The notes: generated by a model not told the origin, from the letters alone. A DNA stretch of 64,000 nucleotides from Gloeocapsa sp. PCC 7428 (GCF_000317555.1 NC_019745.1:806001-870000), one strand, 5' to 3'. Positions 33,624 through 43,351 are shown, counted from the first letter of the stretch. A program made the numbers and translations.

Positions 33624-35813
33624 ATGATTGTAGATAGAGATAAATTGCTAAACCAGCATAACCAACGAGCAACGCAGTGTAGTTTAGCCGATTCACAATC
33701 TCATACAAACCCCTCTCATTCTCACTTTGTAGCTACAACACAGACCAGCAGTAATTCTAACGGTACAACTATAGAAAAACGTATGCTTGAACTTGAAAAA
33801 GCTAACAAGCAATTGCAAGCCGAAAATATCGATTTGCGACGCGCTGAGAAAGAAGTCCTTTTTTTACAAAGGATGACACAAGCAATTAGTGAAGCTACAG
33901 ATTTTCATTCAGCATTAGGAATTGCTTTACGCAAGGTGTGCGACTTCACAGGTTGGAAATTTGGTGAAGCATGGATTCCTAAAACAAATACTAACGTTTT
34001 AGAATACAGCCCTGCTTGGTACGGTGTTAGCCCAGAATTAGAGAAATTTAGAACATTAAGTGAAAAATTTACTTTTTCCCTAGGAGTTGGTATCCCAGGG
34101 CGTGTTTGGGAATCAAAGCATCCTGAGTGGATTCAAGATGTTTCTAGTGCATCAGCAGAAGTTTGTCAGCGCCATCAAGTTGTCAAAGAAGTTGGATTTA
34201 AAGCGGGAGTCGGTATTCCTATTATTAATCGCAACGAAGTATTGGCTGTCCTCGTCTTCTTTATGTTTGAAGCTTACGAAGAGGATCAGCGATTAGTTGA
34301 AATTATTTCAACCGTCGCTATTCAATTAGGTTCTTTGATTCAACATAAACAAGCAGAAGAAGCATTACGTTCTAGTGTGGCAACAAACCGCGCATTAATC
34401 AATGCACTACCGGATCTCCTGCTACGAATCAACAAAGAAGGTTACTTCGTTAACTTCAAAGCCGCAAAAAATGAAAGTTTGATAATACCTGACAACAATT
34501 TTGTAGGAAAACATTTGTGTGAAGTTCTTTCTTCAGAAATTGCTTTACCCGCGATGGCTTGTATCGAACAAGCATTAGCAACTGGAGAAATTCAAATCTT
34601 TGAATCGCAAGCTTATGTAGACAACCTATTACGCTACTACGAATTTAGAATTGTCGTAAGTGCAGAAAATGAGGTCATGGCGATTGTTCGCGATGTAACT
34701 GAAACCAAGCTTTTTTTAGAGTTACTACAGCAACAAGAACGCCAGCTAAAGGCAATTTTAAATAATATTCCTGGTAGCGCTTGGCTCAAAGACAGTGAAA
34801 GTAGATATATTGCTGTTAACGAACCTTTACTAAAATTATTTAACAAAAAGTTAGAAGACGTTATCGGTAGAACAGATTATGATTTGTTTCCTCCTGATTT
34901 GGCTCAAAAATGCATCGATGACGATCGCGAAGTTTTAGCAACAGGTCAAAGAAAATATTTTGAAGAATTTTCGCTTGCTTCAGATGGTAGTGAAGTTTGG
35001 TTTGAAACAATCAAAACACCAATTTATAACGAAAATAATGAAATTATCGGCACAACAGGAATTGCTTATGATATCACAGAGCGTAAACGAATTGAGCGCG
35101 ATACATTTAACGCCTTAAAAAAAGAAAGAGAACTTAGTGAACTCAAATCACGCTTTGTGACCATGACATCACACGAGTTTCGTACTCCATTAGCAACAAT
35201 TTTATCTTCAGCTGAATTACTTGAATATTACAGTCATAAATGGAGTGATGAGAAAAAGCTTAATCATCTCCATAAAATTCAATCTGCTGTTAATCACATG
35301 ACGAGTTTGTTGAATGATGTTTTATTAATTGGTAAAGCCGAAGCCGGTAAGTTAGAGTTTAATCCTCAACCCGTTGATCTCATTAATTTCTGTTCTAGTT
35401 TAGTAGAAGAACTACAAATTAGTACGACAAAACATCAAATCATTTTTCAAGCTCAAGAGCAAAGGCTTTTAGTACGCTTAGATGAGAAGTTGTTGAGACA
35501 TATCTTAACGAATTTGTTATCAAATGCTATTAAATATTCTCCCCAAGGTGGGGTTATTCATTTTGATTTAATTCTTGAAACAGATGAAGCCATTTTTGTG
35601 ATTCAAGATGAAGGAATTGGAATTCCAAAATCAGAACAAGAGCAGTTATTTAATTCTTTTCATCGAGCGAGTAATGTAGGTATCATTTCAGGTACTGGGT
35701 TAGGATTAGCTATTGTTAAAAAATCTGTTGATTTACATGGAGGTAAAATCGTTGTAGATAGTGAAGTGAATGTCGGAACAACTTTTACAGTAACAATACC
35801 ATTAAATAATTAA
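33624..35813 (+). CDS. GAF/PAS sensor histidine kinase
   Basis: This 729-residue soluble kinase has a short coiled coil near residues 50-80, a GAF domain (about 85-240, 'FCDFTGWKFGEAW'-like block), two PAS domains (about 250-360 and 370-495, 'YDLFPPDLAQKCIDDDREVL'), a HisKA domain with phosphoacceptor His near residue 517 ('MTSHEFRTPLATIL') and a HATPase domain ('LLSNAIKYSPQGG', 'DEGIGIPKSE', 'GTGLGLAIVKKSVDLHGG'). There are no membrane helices, so it senses a cytoplasmic signal. Its GAF domain lacks an obvious bilin-binding cysteine. It is followed after 11 bases by a response regulator gene, its likely partner. Confidence 0.95.
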   Translation: MIVDRDKLLNQHNQRATQCSLADSQSHTNPSHSHFVATTQTSSNSNGTTIEKRMLELEKANKQLQAENIDLRRAEKEVLFLQRMTQAISEATDFHSALGIALRKVCDFTGWKFGEAWIPKTNTNVLEYSPAWYGVSPELEKFRTLSEKFTFSLGVGIPGRVWESKHPEWIQDVSSASAEVCQRHQVVKEVGFKAGVGIPIINRNEVLAVLVFFMFEAYEEDQRLVEIISTVAIQLGSLIQHKQAEEALRSSVATNRALINALPDLLLRINKEGYFVNFKAAKNESLIIPDNNFVGKHLCEVLSSEIALPAMACIEQALATGEIQIFESQAYVDNLLRYYEFRIVVSAENEVMAIVRDVTETKLFLELLQQQERQLKAILNNIPGSAWLKDSESRYIAVNEPLLKLFNKKLEDVIGRTDYDLFPPDLAQKCIDDDREVLATGQRKYFEEFSLASDGSEVWFETIKTPIYNENNEIIGTTGIAYDITERKRIERDTFNALKKERELSELKSRFVTMTSHEFRTPLATILSSAELLEYYSHKWSDEKKLNHLHKIQSAVNHMTSLLNDVLLIGKAEAGKLEFNPQPVDLINFCSSLVEELQISTTKHQIIFQAQEQRLLVRLDEKLLRHILTNLLSNAIKYSPQGGVIHFDLILETDEAIFVIQDEGIGIPKSEQEQLFNSFHRASNVGIISGTGLGLAIVKKSVDLHGGKIVVDSEVNVGTTFTVTIPLNN

Positions 35814-35824
35814 GGATAAGTTCA

Positions 35825-36490
35825 ATGAAAAAGATTTTAGTTATTGAAGATGAACCGGATGTTAGAGCTAATATTATTGAGTTACTTGAAGCAGAAGAGT
35901 TTCATGTTGTTGGTGCAGAAAATGGCTTTTTTGGTGCATTGTGGGCGCAAGAATATCTACCTGATTTAATTATTTGTGATGTAAGAATGCCCGAATTAAA
36001 TGGTTATGACGTGCTAACAGCATTACGTCAAGATGCCGCAACAGCAACAATTCCCTTTATTTTTTTAACAGCAAATGCGGATCGTTCAGATATGCGACGA
36101 GGGATGGAATTAGGCGCAGATGATTATTTAACTAAGCCGTTTTCACGGACAGAATTATTAAATGCGATCGCCTCTCGATTTGCAAAACAAGAAGTAGTGA
36201 TGCAGCAGTATAATAACGAGCGCGAACGCGCTGATTCTTTGAAACAAAAAGTTCAAGAATTAGAAAATTATGCTAGCGCTAAAGCTAGTATTGTGCCAAA
36301 ATTGAATATGGCAATGTCTATAGTTAAGAATTTGCCTCCAGGTTTGCAACGCGAGCGCTGTTTAGAAATTTTGCGACAAGTTTGTAACGAAGAGATCAAA
36401 ACTCTGAATAATACACCTGCTTTACAAAAACTTTTACCTGCTGAAAGCATTACTTTTCTTCGGCAATTTAATTTGGTGTCCAAGCAATAA
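35825..36490 (+). CDS. Response regulator with a helical output region
   Basis: This 221-residue protein has an N-terminal receiver domain with phosphoacceptor Asp52 ('LIICDVRMPELNG'), acidic pair in 'VIEDEPD', Thr in 'FLTANAD' and Lys in 'YLTKPFS'. Residues 130-160 form a coiled coil ('NNERERADSLKQKVQELENY'), and the last 60 residues are helical without a known DNA-binding motif ('PGLQRERCLEILRQVCNEE'). It may therefore act through protein contacts. It lies 11 bases after the GAF/PAS kinase and is surely co-transcribed; a strong terminator at 36542 ends the pair. Confidence 0.92.
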   Translation: MKKILVIEDEPDVRANIIELLEAEEFHVVGAENGFFGALWAQEYLPDLIICDVRMPELNGYDVLTALRQDAATATIPFIFLTANADRSDMRRGMELGADDYLTKPFSRTELLNAIASRFAKQEVVMQQYNNERERADSLKQKVQELENYASAKASIVPKLNMAMSIVKNLPPGLQRERCLEILRQVCNEEIKTLNNTPALQKLLPAESITFLRQFNLVSKQ

Positions 36491-36541
36491 AAATTTGTTA
36501 ATCTAGAACAACACGAATCAATAGTTTCGCTTCAGGTTATC

Positions 36542-36572
36542 GGCACTTCATCAAACTATGAAGTGCCTTTTT
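36542..36572 (+). terminator. Rho-independent terminator after the kinase/regulator pair
   Basis: GGCACTTCAT (36542-36551), loop CAAACT, ATGAAGTGCC (36558-36567), then five T residues. The ten-pair perfect stem lies 52 bases after the stop of the response regulator gene. Confidence 0.9.
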
Positions 36573-36766
36573 GTATATATAGCAATGAGGCATTTATTAC
36601 TAACTGCGTTGTCTAACAACATGAAAGCAGAAGTACACTCGCTAGAGAAATTTTCCAAATTGCCATAAATAGCGAGAATTTAACTGCTCCTATTATGATT
36701 GGCAAGGCGAGTGTCAAAACATTCATTCTGCGTACATAAATTGTCTCTTCTCTGCCTTTGTATTCG

Positions 36767-38509
36767 CTAAATTTGCTCCACTGTACCTTTTAAACCCCGA
36801 TTGTTGAGTAACTGCAAAACTTCGTTAGCATTCACGCGATCGCCAAAGGCTCCCACCTGCATAAAAACTTTACCATTCGAGAACGTCCGAAAAGCTCCAG
36901 GAACAATTGATCGCACCATATCTTGCTTACTCTTACTTTCCGCTTCGACGATGACTCGATAGCGCAAACCCAAAGCCGATTCACGCGTTGGGGGAAGTGG
37001 TGGCGTACCAGGCGCTGGCGCAGTTGTCGGTAAGTTTATTTTCGGTAGGTTACGCGCGTTTCCGAGTGGAATATTACCACTAGGTACAGGAAGTAAATCA
37101 GCTTCGGTAATTTGTGCAGATTGCAGCACAGGAACATTGATTGCACCAGGATTAGGATTTGATGGTGGCGGTACGATAGTTGCAGAAGTTGTCGGCGGTG
37201 GAACAGGAATGACAATTGCCGTATCCGAACCTGTTGCGGGAGGTGATGGAAGAGATCTGGCGCGAGAATTGTTTGTATTCGCTGGTGGTACAGGAATCGC
37301 GATCGCTTCGGGCGCTACACTCCGCGCCATCGTATTCGTAGGCGTTGTCGATCTGACGGGTGCGACTGTTGGTGGTTTTGTCGCTATATTTGCGGGTACT
37401 GCTTGCGGTATTGCAGCTAATACCTTACCGGATAAATCGAGATTGCCAACTGTACGCGCGTCAGCAGCTAAAGTATTACCAAATGCTGAAATTGTTTGAC
37501 GCGCCGCCTTGCTGTTAATGTCGTAACGTCCATTTTGGCGAAAGATATTGCCCCCTGGTTGTGCGGAAGTGCCTAAATCAGGTAAGCTGGCGGCGATCGC
37601 TACGACACCATCTTCGATATTGCCTTCAATTGTATTACTTCTGAGGACTGGTTGCGCTTGCGCTTGTACGACGATACCCGCACGATTTTGTGTGATGCGA
37701 TTACCAATTAAGAGTGGTGCGGCTTTCTGCGACACATTAATGCCAAATCCAGTTTTTTCAAAAATATTTTCGCGAACTTCGGGTCGAGAAATTCCGTAGA
37801 TGGTAATACCATTTGCCCCATTTTGGTGAAAGTAATTGTTGCGAATTAATGGTTTACTGTCACCCGTTACAGAAATACCATCGTGAGCACTGCCAGTAAA
37901 TGTATTATCAGTAATTCTGGGGCTACTCGACTCGATCCACAAACCGTAACCGCGAGGATTGGAATTAGTGATTGTGACACCTGTTAGCGTCGCTTGGTTG
38001 GCTCCCAAAATTGTCACGTTTTGCTGCGCAAAAGTCGGACTGAGGAAAACGCCGCCGCCTTGAATAATAACGCCGCTTCCACGCGTTTGCGGATCGCCTT
38101 GAATTGCTACACCCGATTTTAGCTGGAGTGGAAACGTTTCCCCAGTTTCAGCACTATATGTCCCTTTTGCCAGCATAATTACGCTATTTACAGAAGCGAC
38201 TTTTAATGCTTGGGTAATCGTTTTAAATGGGGCGCGATCGCTACCGTTGGCTTGCGCAGCATTTTCGACATTGGGGTTGACAAATAGTACTTTCGCTGAG
38301 GCTATCTGATTGGCGCGCGCATCTTTTAGATACAGCGGTAGCGCTTCTGAAGTCAAACCAGTATCGCTCAAACCAAGCAAAGCAATACTTGATAGTCCAA
38401 GCGCGATCGCATACGAACTGGGATGCGAAATTTTCGTTATGCTCAAAATAAAAGGAGCAAGGTCAAAATAGGTATCAGGGCGGGTTAAATTCACGGCACT
38501 CCTCCGCAT
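36767..38509 (-). CDS. DUF1565 right-handed beta-helix protein with C-terminal SPOR-like domain
   Basis: This 580-residue exported protein has an N-terminal hydrophobic segment (residues 28-50), then a DUF1565/pectate-lyase-like parallel beta-helix (about 80-340) with repeated short strands such as 'GISVTGDSKPLIRNNYFHQN' and 'GIVVQAQAQPVLRSNTIEGN'. A long Pro/Ala/Thr linker (about 350-510) follows. The last 65 residues ('YRVIVEAES', 'FMQVGAFGDRVNANEVLQLL') form a SPOR-like domain, which in other proteins binds denuded peptidoglycan. It is probably anchored to or lodged in the cell wall. The combination of a beta-helix and SPOR suggests a polysaccharide-interacting envelope protein. GTG at 38512 is an alternative start. 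Confidence 0.88.
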   Translation of the reverse strand: MRRSAVNLTRPDTYFDLAPFILSITKISHPSSYAIALGLSSIALLGLSDTGLTSEALPLYLKDARANQIASAKVLFVNPNVENAAQANGSDRAPFKTITQALKVASVNSVIMLAKGTYSAETGETFPLQLKSGVAIQGDPQTRGSGVIIQGGGVFLSPTFAQQNVTILGANQATLTGVTITNSNPRGYGLWIESSSPRITDNTFTGSAHDGISVTGDSKPLIRNNYFHQNGANGITIYGISRPEVRENIFEKTGFGINVSQKAAPLLIGNRITQNRAGIVVQAQAQPVLRSNTIEGNIEDGVVAIAASLPDLGTSAQPGGNIFRQNGRYDINSKAARQTISAFGNTLAADARTVGNLDLSGKVLAAIPQAVPANIATKPPTVAPVRSTTPTNTMARSVAPEAIAIPVPPANTNNSRARSLPSPPATGSDTAIVIPVPPPTTSATIVPPPSNPNPGAINVPVLQSAQITEADLLPVPSGNIPLGNARNLPKINLPTTAPAPGTPPLPPTRESALGLRYRVIVEAESKSKQDMVRSIVPGAFRTFSNGKVFMQVGAFGDRVNANEVLQLLNNRGLKGTVEQI

Positions 38510-38704
38510 CACTTTGGGAACATCAAAGCCAAGGGTGATGACAACGGCAATCTAGACGTTGATCTATGCTGCTTCTTATACAGCCGATGTCGCAGAAAAT
38601 CAATGGCATTAAACACTTCTTTTTGCAAATCAGTTAAATCATACTCAAGTTGCTGAAATATGAATGCTGGCTGGTACGATGAAAACAATAATGGGTTTGT
38701 TCCA

Positions 38705-39811
38705 ATGGTCGAATCATATAACCAAAGAGGACAAGTACAACCAGCCGTTTGCCGCATCTTGGACGCTAATCTAGACCGCGCCCGTGAAGGACTGCGCATC
38801 ATCGAAGAATGGTGTCGCTTTGGTTTAAATAATGCCCAGTTTAGCGGAGAATGCAAACAACTACGGCAAGAACTCGCAACTTGGCACAGCCCAGAATTAC
38901 GCGCAGCGCGAGATACTCTTGGCGATCCTGGTACGCAACTGACACATCCACAAGAACAACAACGTGCTGACCTCAAATCACTCCTCCAAGCAAATTTCTG
39001 TCGTGTGGAAGAAGCCTTACGCGTATTAGAAGAATACGGTAAACTTTATCACCCGCAGATGGGCAGTGTATTTAAGCAAATGCGATATCGCGTTTACACG
39101 CTCGAAAGTCGCTTACTCGGTTACGAACGCCATCAGCGATTGTTGCGATCGCAGTTATATCTTGTGACTTCTCCCACAAAAGATTTGTTATCGGTGGTAG
39201 AAGCCGCGCTGACTGGAGGACTGACTCTTGTACAATATCGCGATAAAAATGCTAGCGATGGCGAACGGTTGTCGTACGCTCAGCAATTATGTCAGTTGTG
39301 TCACCAGTACGGTGCATTATTTCTTGTCAACGATCGCGTAGACATTGCGTTGGCAGTAGACGCGGATGGCGTGCATCTCGGACAGCAAGATATGCCGATC
39401 AACGCTGCACGACAGCTGTTAGGACCGCATAAAATCATCGGTAGCTCAACGACAAACCCAGAAGAAATGCAACGCGCGATTCAAGGCGGTGCTGATTATA
39501 TCGGTGTGGGTCCAGTTTATGAAACACCTACTAAAGCCGGTAAGCCAGCCGCTGGATTAGAATACGTGCGCTATGCCGCCCAGCATAGTCCGATTCCGTG
39601 GTTTGCGATCGGTGGTATCGACGTGAATAATATTAACGATGTCATCTTGGCAGGTGCGGAACGCGTCGCAGTTGTGCGGGCGCTGATGGAAGCGGAACAA
39701 CCTACCCTAGTCACGCAATATTTCTTATCGCAATTTACTCGCGTCCATATCAAAAACAACAAACCAGAATTGACTCAATCTTATGTCCGAGCAAATCACC
39801 CTGGAAGTTAA
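38705..39811 (+). CDS. thiE: Thiamine-phosphate synthase with N-terminal helical domain
   Basis: ThiE joins the thiazole and pyrimidine moieties to make thiamine phosphate. The 368-residue protein has the cyanobacterial N-terminal domain (about residues 1-140, 'RILDANLDRAREGLRIIEEW') and the C-terminal TIM-barrel synthase (about 150-350) with 'GGLTLVQYRDKNASDGE', 'LFLVNDRVDIALAVDADGVH', 'IIGSSTTNPEEM' and 'WFAIGGIDVNNI'. The ATG at 38705 is preferred; one at 38660 adds 15 residues. The N-terminal domain is unknown in function but typical of cyanobacteria. Its 3' end overlaps thiS by 29 bases, so the two genes are coupled. No TPP riboswitch is visible upstream. Confidence 0.95.
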   Translation: MVESYNQRGQVQPAVCRILDANLDRAREGLRIIEEWCRFGLNNAQFSGECKQLRQELATWHSPELRAARDTLGDPGTQLTHPQEQQRADLKSLLQANFCRVEEALRVLEEYGKLYHPQMGSVFKQMRYRVYTLESRLLGYERHQRLLRSQLYLVTSPTKDLLSVVEAALTGGLTLVQYRDKNASDGERLSYAQQLCQLCHQYGALFLVNDRVDIALAVDADGVHLGQQDMPINAARQLLGPHKIIGSSTTNPEEMQRAIQGGADYIGVGPVYETPTKAGKPAAGLEYVRYAAQHSPIPWFAIGGIDVNNINDVILAGAERVAVVRALMEAEQPTLVTQYFLSQFTRVHIKNNKPELTQSYVRANHPGS

Positions 39812-39995
39812 CGGCGAAACGCGTCAGTGCGCAGCGCCTTCTCAAATTCCAGATGTCCTACACCAACTCGGCTACAATCCGCGTTTAGTTGCAGTCGAAT
39901 ACAACGGCGAAATCCTCCACCGTCAGTATTGGTCAGAAACTTATGTTAAACAAGGCGATCGCTTAGAAGTCGTCACAATCGTCGGTGGTGGGTAG
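39783..39995 (+). CDS. thiS: Sulfur carrier protein ThiS
   Basis: ThiS carries sulfur as a C-terminal thiocarboxylate for thiazole synthesis. The 70-residue ubiquitin-like protein ends in Gly-Gly-Gly ('EVVTIVGGG'), whose Gly-Gly tail is the site of activation by ThiF-type enzymes. The family blocks 'ITLEVNGETRQC' and 'LVAVEYNGEILHRQYWSETYV' are clear. Its start lies inside the end of thiE (29-base overlap), an arrangement seen in several cyanobacteria. Other thiamine genes are not in this window. Confidence 0.96.
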   Translation: MSEQITLEVNGETRQCAAPSQIPDVLHQLGYNPRLVAVEYNGEILHRQYWSETYVKQGDRLEVVTIVGGG

Positions 39996-40321
39996 ACAAC
40001 AGAAGAGTGAGTGGCTAGTGGTGAGTGATGAGTGGTGAGTTATCTAAAACACTATTCTTCCTCTGCACCTCTGCTTCCTCTGCTCCCTCTGCTTTCAAAA
40101 GGTACGGTATTCATATCCGGTTATCCACCCTCAGGTTACTGCTATAGGTAGAGCAGAAACGATAGATTAAGGATGTAGCTTGTATAGATAGATGTCGCGA
40201 AAGAGAACACTCTGTTCTACTTTGCTGATGATGTCTCAGGCTATCGGCTGGTGTTATTGAATAAACATAAAATATCCTCATAGGATATAGCAAAGCCGAT
40301 ATTGTCTTTTAGGCACATACT
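39996..40321. other. Spacer with low-complexity repeats and a palindrome
   Basis: This 326-base spacer begins with a GAGTGG-rich tract (40005-40040) and a CTCTGCT-rich tract (40060-40098), both STRR-like. A short palindrome ATATCCT-CAT-AGGATAT lies at 40272-40288, about 34 bases before the DUF1517 start, where it could be an operator or a leader hairpin. No gene is seen. Confidence 0.55.
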
Positions 40322-41290
40322 ATGCTCAAGAAACTGCTCTCAGCCATGAAACCGCTCGTGAAACCCCTATTTCTCTTTGGGCTTGTTGCAGCCTTAGCAT
40401 TGGGTCATTCTGATGCAGCCTTGGCGGCGCGTAGTGGAGGTCGCATCGGCGGCGGTTCATTTAATCGCCCAGCGCCCAGCCGTCCTTATGCTCCTCCTGG
40501 TGGCGGCGGAGGATACTATGCTCCTTACCCTGGTGGTGGATTTGGTTTCCCCTTCGTCTTCCCCTTCTTTGGAATCGGCGGTTTTGGCAGTCTATTTTCC
40601 ATTTTGATATTCTTTGCGATCGCAAACTTCGTTCTCCAATCTTTCCGTCGTGTTGGTAGCGGAGATTCAGCAGGCTATGATACTGGATATAGCAGCAATC
40701 CTAATGTCTCGATTACCGAATTACAAGTCGGGTTGCTAGCGCAAGCACGCGGTTTGCAAGAAGACCTGAACCGCATTGCAGAAACTGCTGATACAAATTC
40801 TCCCGAAGGTCGGGCAGCAGTTTTACAAGAAGCAAGCCTGGCATTACTACGCCATCCAGAATACTGGGCGTATGCGGGTAGCAAAAACGGTCAAGCACGT
40901 TTAAACGCAGCCGAAGCTGAATTCAACCGTTTATCGCTTGCTGAACGCAGTAAGTTTTCTGAAGAAACACTGACCAACGTTAACAATCAACTTAGAGGTA
41001 CGAATCCAAGAGGAGTTCTACCAGGTTCAGACCTTGATAATCCTACTCGTCTGATTACCGAAGGTCCTGGAGAATATATTGTTGTAACGCTGTTAGCAGC
41101 AACATTAGGAAACTTCCAGATTCCACAAATCAACAGCGCAGAGGATCTCCGTCAAGCACTACGCGTTATCGGTGCGATTCCTAGCGATCGCTTGTTAGCG
41201 ATCGAGGTGCTGTGGACTCCTCAAGTAGCGGGTGATACCTTAAGTTCTGACGACCTATTAGCAAAATATGCTGATCTAAAGATGGTCTAG
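40322..41290 (+). CDS. DUF1517 family thylakoid/membrane protein
   Basis: This 322-residue protein belongs to DUF1517, shared by cyanobacteria and plastids; the plant relative FLAP1 takes part in acclimation to fluctuating light. A signal-like hydrophobic start (residues 13-35, ending 'ALAA') is followed by a Gly/Pro/Tyr-rich linker and a membrane helix ('FGSLFSILIFFAIANFVLQSF', about residues 88-108). The soluble DUF1517 domain with 'SITELQVGLLAQARGLQEDL' and 'EYIVVTLLAATLGNFQIP' completes it. It stands alone with its own terminator at 41325. The link to photoprotection is known for the plant protein and inferred here. Confidence 0.9.
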   Translation: MLKKLLSAMKPLVKPLFLFGLVAALALGHSDAALAARSGGRIGGGSFNRPAPSRPYAPPGGGGGYYAPYPGGGFGFPFVFPFFGIGGFGSLFSILIFFAIANFVLQSFRRVGSGDSAGYDTGYSSNPNVSITELQVGLLAQARGLQEDLNRIAETADTNSPEGRAAVLQEASLALLRHPEYWAYAGSKNGQARLNAAEAEFNRLSLAERSKFSEETLTNVNNQLRGTNPRGVLPGSDLDNPTRLITEGPGEYIVVTLLAATLGNFQIPQINSAEDLRQALRVIGAIPSDRLLAIEVLWTPQVAGDTLSSDDLLAKYADLKMV

Positions 41291-41324
41291 ATTTTGTCAC
41301 GACAATGATTGACTAAATACACTG

Positions 41325-41347
41325 GGGACTCTATGAGTCCCTTTTTT
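41325..41347 (+). terminator. Rho-independent terminator of the DUF1517 gene
   Basis: GGGACTC (41325-41331), loop TAT, GAGTCCC (41335-41341), then six T residues. It lies 34 bases after the stop. Confidence 0.9.
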
Positions 41348-41385
41348 AGTTGTATTAGACATCTGGCATAGATGCGAGTGCGAAT

Positions 41386-41436
41386 CAATTCGCCGTTCAA
41401 TAAACTAAGCCCACGAAGGTGGGCTTAGTTATAAGT
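41386..41436. repeat. Dispersed hairpin repeat, family R1 (copy 3)
   Basis: 'gaatcaattcgcc' and 'aactaagcccacgaaggtgg' followed by 'gcttagtt' form palindromic units like those near 13515, 52197 and 54949. Confidence 0.65.
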
Positions 41437-41469
41437 CAAGCGTTGCTGAGTTGCTGAATAGAGTATGAT

Positions 41470-41612
41470 TTGCCCCTTAGCCCACACCAGTTCAACGCCA
41501 TTTGCTTCAACCGAGGGAACTAACGTTGAAGTCCCCCACGTGTCGAGAGCCACTGCGTTGCGGAGGTGTCCTCGTTGAGTGCAAGTGGCGTGGATTTAGG
41601 GGGCTAGACACA
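41470..41612. repeat. GC-rich dispersed repeat, family R2 (copy 1)
   Basis: This gene-free block reads 'cccacaccagttcaacgcca', 'gcggaggtgtcc' and 'aagtggcgtggatttagggg'. Its reverse complement resembles 54840-54935 ('gccccctaaatccacgccac', 'gcagtggctc'), and its forward strand resembles 49480-49590 ('cccacgccagtttgacgcca', 'ggacacctccgca' inverted). Confidence 0.65.
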
Positions 41613-41623
41613 CTGAAGTCAAT

Positions 41624-42922
41624 TTAGAGACTCGACATGACTTCTTCAGCTGCTGCTAATGTCCTGTCAATATCTTCTTCGGTATGCGCTACAGACGTAA
41701 ATCCTGCCTCAAACTGAGATGGTGCGAAGTAAATTCCATGTTCGAGCATTCCTCGGTGGAAACGGCTGAACTTGTCTAAATCCGAGTGTTTCGCATCTTC
41801 GTAATTATGAACTGGCCCAGCAGTGAAGAATAAGCCGAACATACCACTGATTTGACCGCCACAGGCTGCATGACCTGTTTTCTTGGCAATTTCTAACAAG
41901 CCATCGCTCAGTTTTTTGGTAATTTTGTCCAAATACTGATATGTGCCTGGTTTTTGTAAAAGTTCGAGTGTTTTGATTCCCGCAGTCATTGCTAGAGGAT
42001 TACCCGATAACGTCCCAGCTTGATAGACAGGTCCTGCTGGTGCAATCATCGACATAATCTCTCTGCGACCGCCGTAGGCTCCTACAGGTAAACCACCACC
42101 GATAATTTTACCCAGAGTTGTTAAATCAGGCGTCACATTAAACCTTTCCTGTGCGCCACCGTAGGCGATCCGAAATCCGGTCATCACTTCATCAAAGACG
42201 AGTAATGCACCATACTCGTGGGTCAGTTCGCGCAGACCTTCAAGAAACCCTGCATCTGGAGTAATAAAACCGGCATTACCAACGACAGGCTCTAAAATAA
42301 CGCCAGCAATTTCGTCAGGGTTTTCGGCAAATAAGGCTTTAACAGCTTCTAGGTCATTGTAAGGTGCGGTTAAAGTGTTGCTAGTCGTTGATTTGGGTAC
42401 TCCTGGGGAATCAGGTAAACCTAAAGTGGCAACTCCAGAGCCTGCTTTTACTAAAAACATATCAGCATGACCGTGGTAGCAGCCTTCAAACTTGATCACT
42501 TTGTCGCGTCCGGTAAAAGCCCGCATTAAGCGCAATACTGCCATACAAGCTTCAGTACCTGAGTTGACAAATCTCACCATTTCAATGCTGGGAACCGCAT
42601 CAATCACCATTTCGGCTAGGACGTTTTCTAGCGCACAGGGCGCGCCGAAACTTGTGCCTTTTTCCAACGCGGCGTGTAACGCTGCAATCACCTCTGGATG
42701 CGCATGACCACAAATCGCAGGTCCCCAAGTGCCTACATAATCAATGTATTGATTGCCATCAACGTCCCAAATGTAAGCCCCTTTAACGTGGTCAAAGACA
42801 ATCGGCTGTCCTCCGACTGATTTAAAGGCTCGTACTGGAGAACTGACACCACCAGGCATCAAGTGTTGTGCAGCTGCAAAAATTTCTTCTGATTTTGTTG
42901 TTTTAATCGTGGTCTTAACCAA
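41624..42922 (-). CDS. hemL: Glutamate-1-semialdehyde 2,1-aminomutase
   Basis: HemL makes 5-aminolevulinate, the first committed tetrapyrrole precursor, from glutamate-1-semialdehyde. The 432-residue PLP enzyme shows '[17 protein letters not shown]', '[20 protein letters not shown]', '[16 protein letters not shown]' and '[18 protein letters not shown]', whose Lys forms the Schiff base. Length and ends are those of the family. It should supply chlorophyll, haem, bilin and corrin synthesis in the cytoplasm. It is monocistronic, with an R2 repeat just downstream. Confidence 0.98.
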   Translation of the reverse strand: MVKTTIKTTKSEEIFAAAQHLMPGGVSSPVRAFKSVGGQPIVFDHVKGAYIWDVDGNQYIDYVGTWGPAICGHAHPEVIAALHAALEKGTSFGAPCALENVLAEMVIDAVPSIEMVRFVNSGTEACMAVLRLMRAFTGRDKVIKFEGCYHGHADMFLVKAGSGVATLGLPDSPGVPKSTTSNTLTAPYNDLEAVKALFAENPDEIAGVILEPVVGNAGFITPDAGFLEGLRELTHEYGALLVFDEVMTGFRIAYGGAQERFNVTPDLTTLGKIIGGGLPVGAYGGRREIMSMIAPAGPVYQAGTLSGNPLAMTAGIKTLELLQKPGTYQYLDKITKKLSDGLLEIAKKTGHAACGGQISGMFGLFFTAGPVHNYEDAKHSDLDKFSRFHRGMLEHGIYFAPSQFEAGFTSVAHTEEDIDRTLAAAEEVMSSL

Positions 42923-43033
42923 GATTCTCTCCTTAATGAGATGTCTAAACGTCTATCTGCGGACGGTGGTACGTGTTATTTGAAAGTCCTATCGTATCAA
43001 GTATTCCCGTCCGGAACTCCGGAAAATAAAACT

Positions 43034-43222
43034 ATGTTATATAAAACGAATCAAGATTTACCTTTAGAAATCCGTGCGAGTTTTTCTGAAAGTGCTCAGG
43101 ATTTGTACCGCGCCGCCTACAATTGTGCAATTCATTGGTATGGCGATACAACTAAAGCACATAAAGTTGCGTTAAGTGCTGTTAGAATGCACTCGGCAAG
43201 AAATATGAGCGTACTTGTTTAA
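43034..43222 (+). CDS. ChaB family protein
   Basis: This small protein of 62 residues has the ChaB fold signature: 'MLYKTNQDLPLEIRASFSE' followed by 'AQDLYRAAYNCAIHWYGDTT'. ChaB was described beside a cation antiporter in Escherichia coli, but its molecular role is unclear. I set the start at the ATG at 43034 because the family begins there; an upstream ATG at 42941 would add 31 residues without similarity. It is divergent from hemL and precedes hisIE, without obvious functional ties to either. Confidence 0.85.
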   Translation: MLYKTNQDLPLEIRASFSESAQDLYRAAYNCAIHWYGDTTKAHKVALSAVRMHSARNMSVLV

Positions 43223-43351
43223 TCTTGGGTTAGCTATGCTACTGACTCTAGCTAACGCGATCGCAAATTACCTTCTCACTTCATCACCCAACTGACCCAC
43301 ACATTAAATGATATCTTGAACGGGTAGGTGTTGCCTGGCAAAATAATTTTT

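Noticed and set aside
37137-37499. 120-codon plus-strand frame
   Set aside because: Gly/Val-rich shadow of the Pro/Thr linker of the beta-helix protein.
38513-38704. TPP riboswitch upstream of thiE
   Set aside because: The conserved CUGAGA and ACCUGAUC-type elements are not present.
38509-38976. 155-codon minus-strand frame before the beta-helix gene
   Set aside because: Antisense to the thiE N-terminus; Cys/Ser/Arg-rich composition and no ribosome-binding site.
40272-40288. ATATCCT-CAT-AGGATAT as a terminator
   Set aside because: No T-run follows, and it lies just upstream of the DUF1517 start; at most an operator or leader hairpin, so it was mentioned only in the spacer entry.
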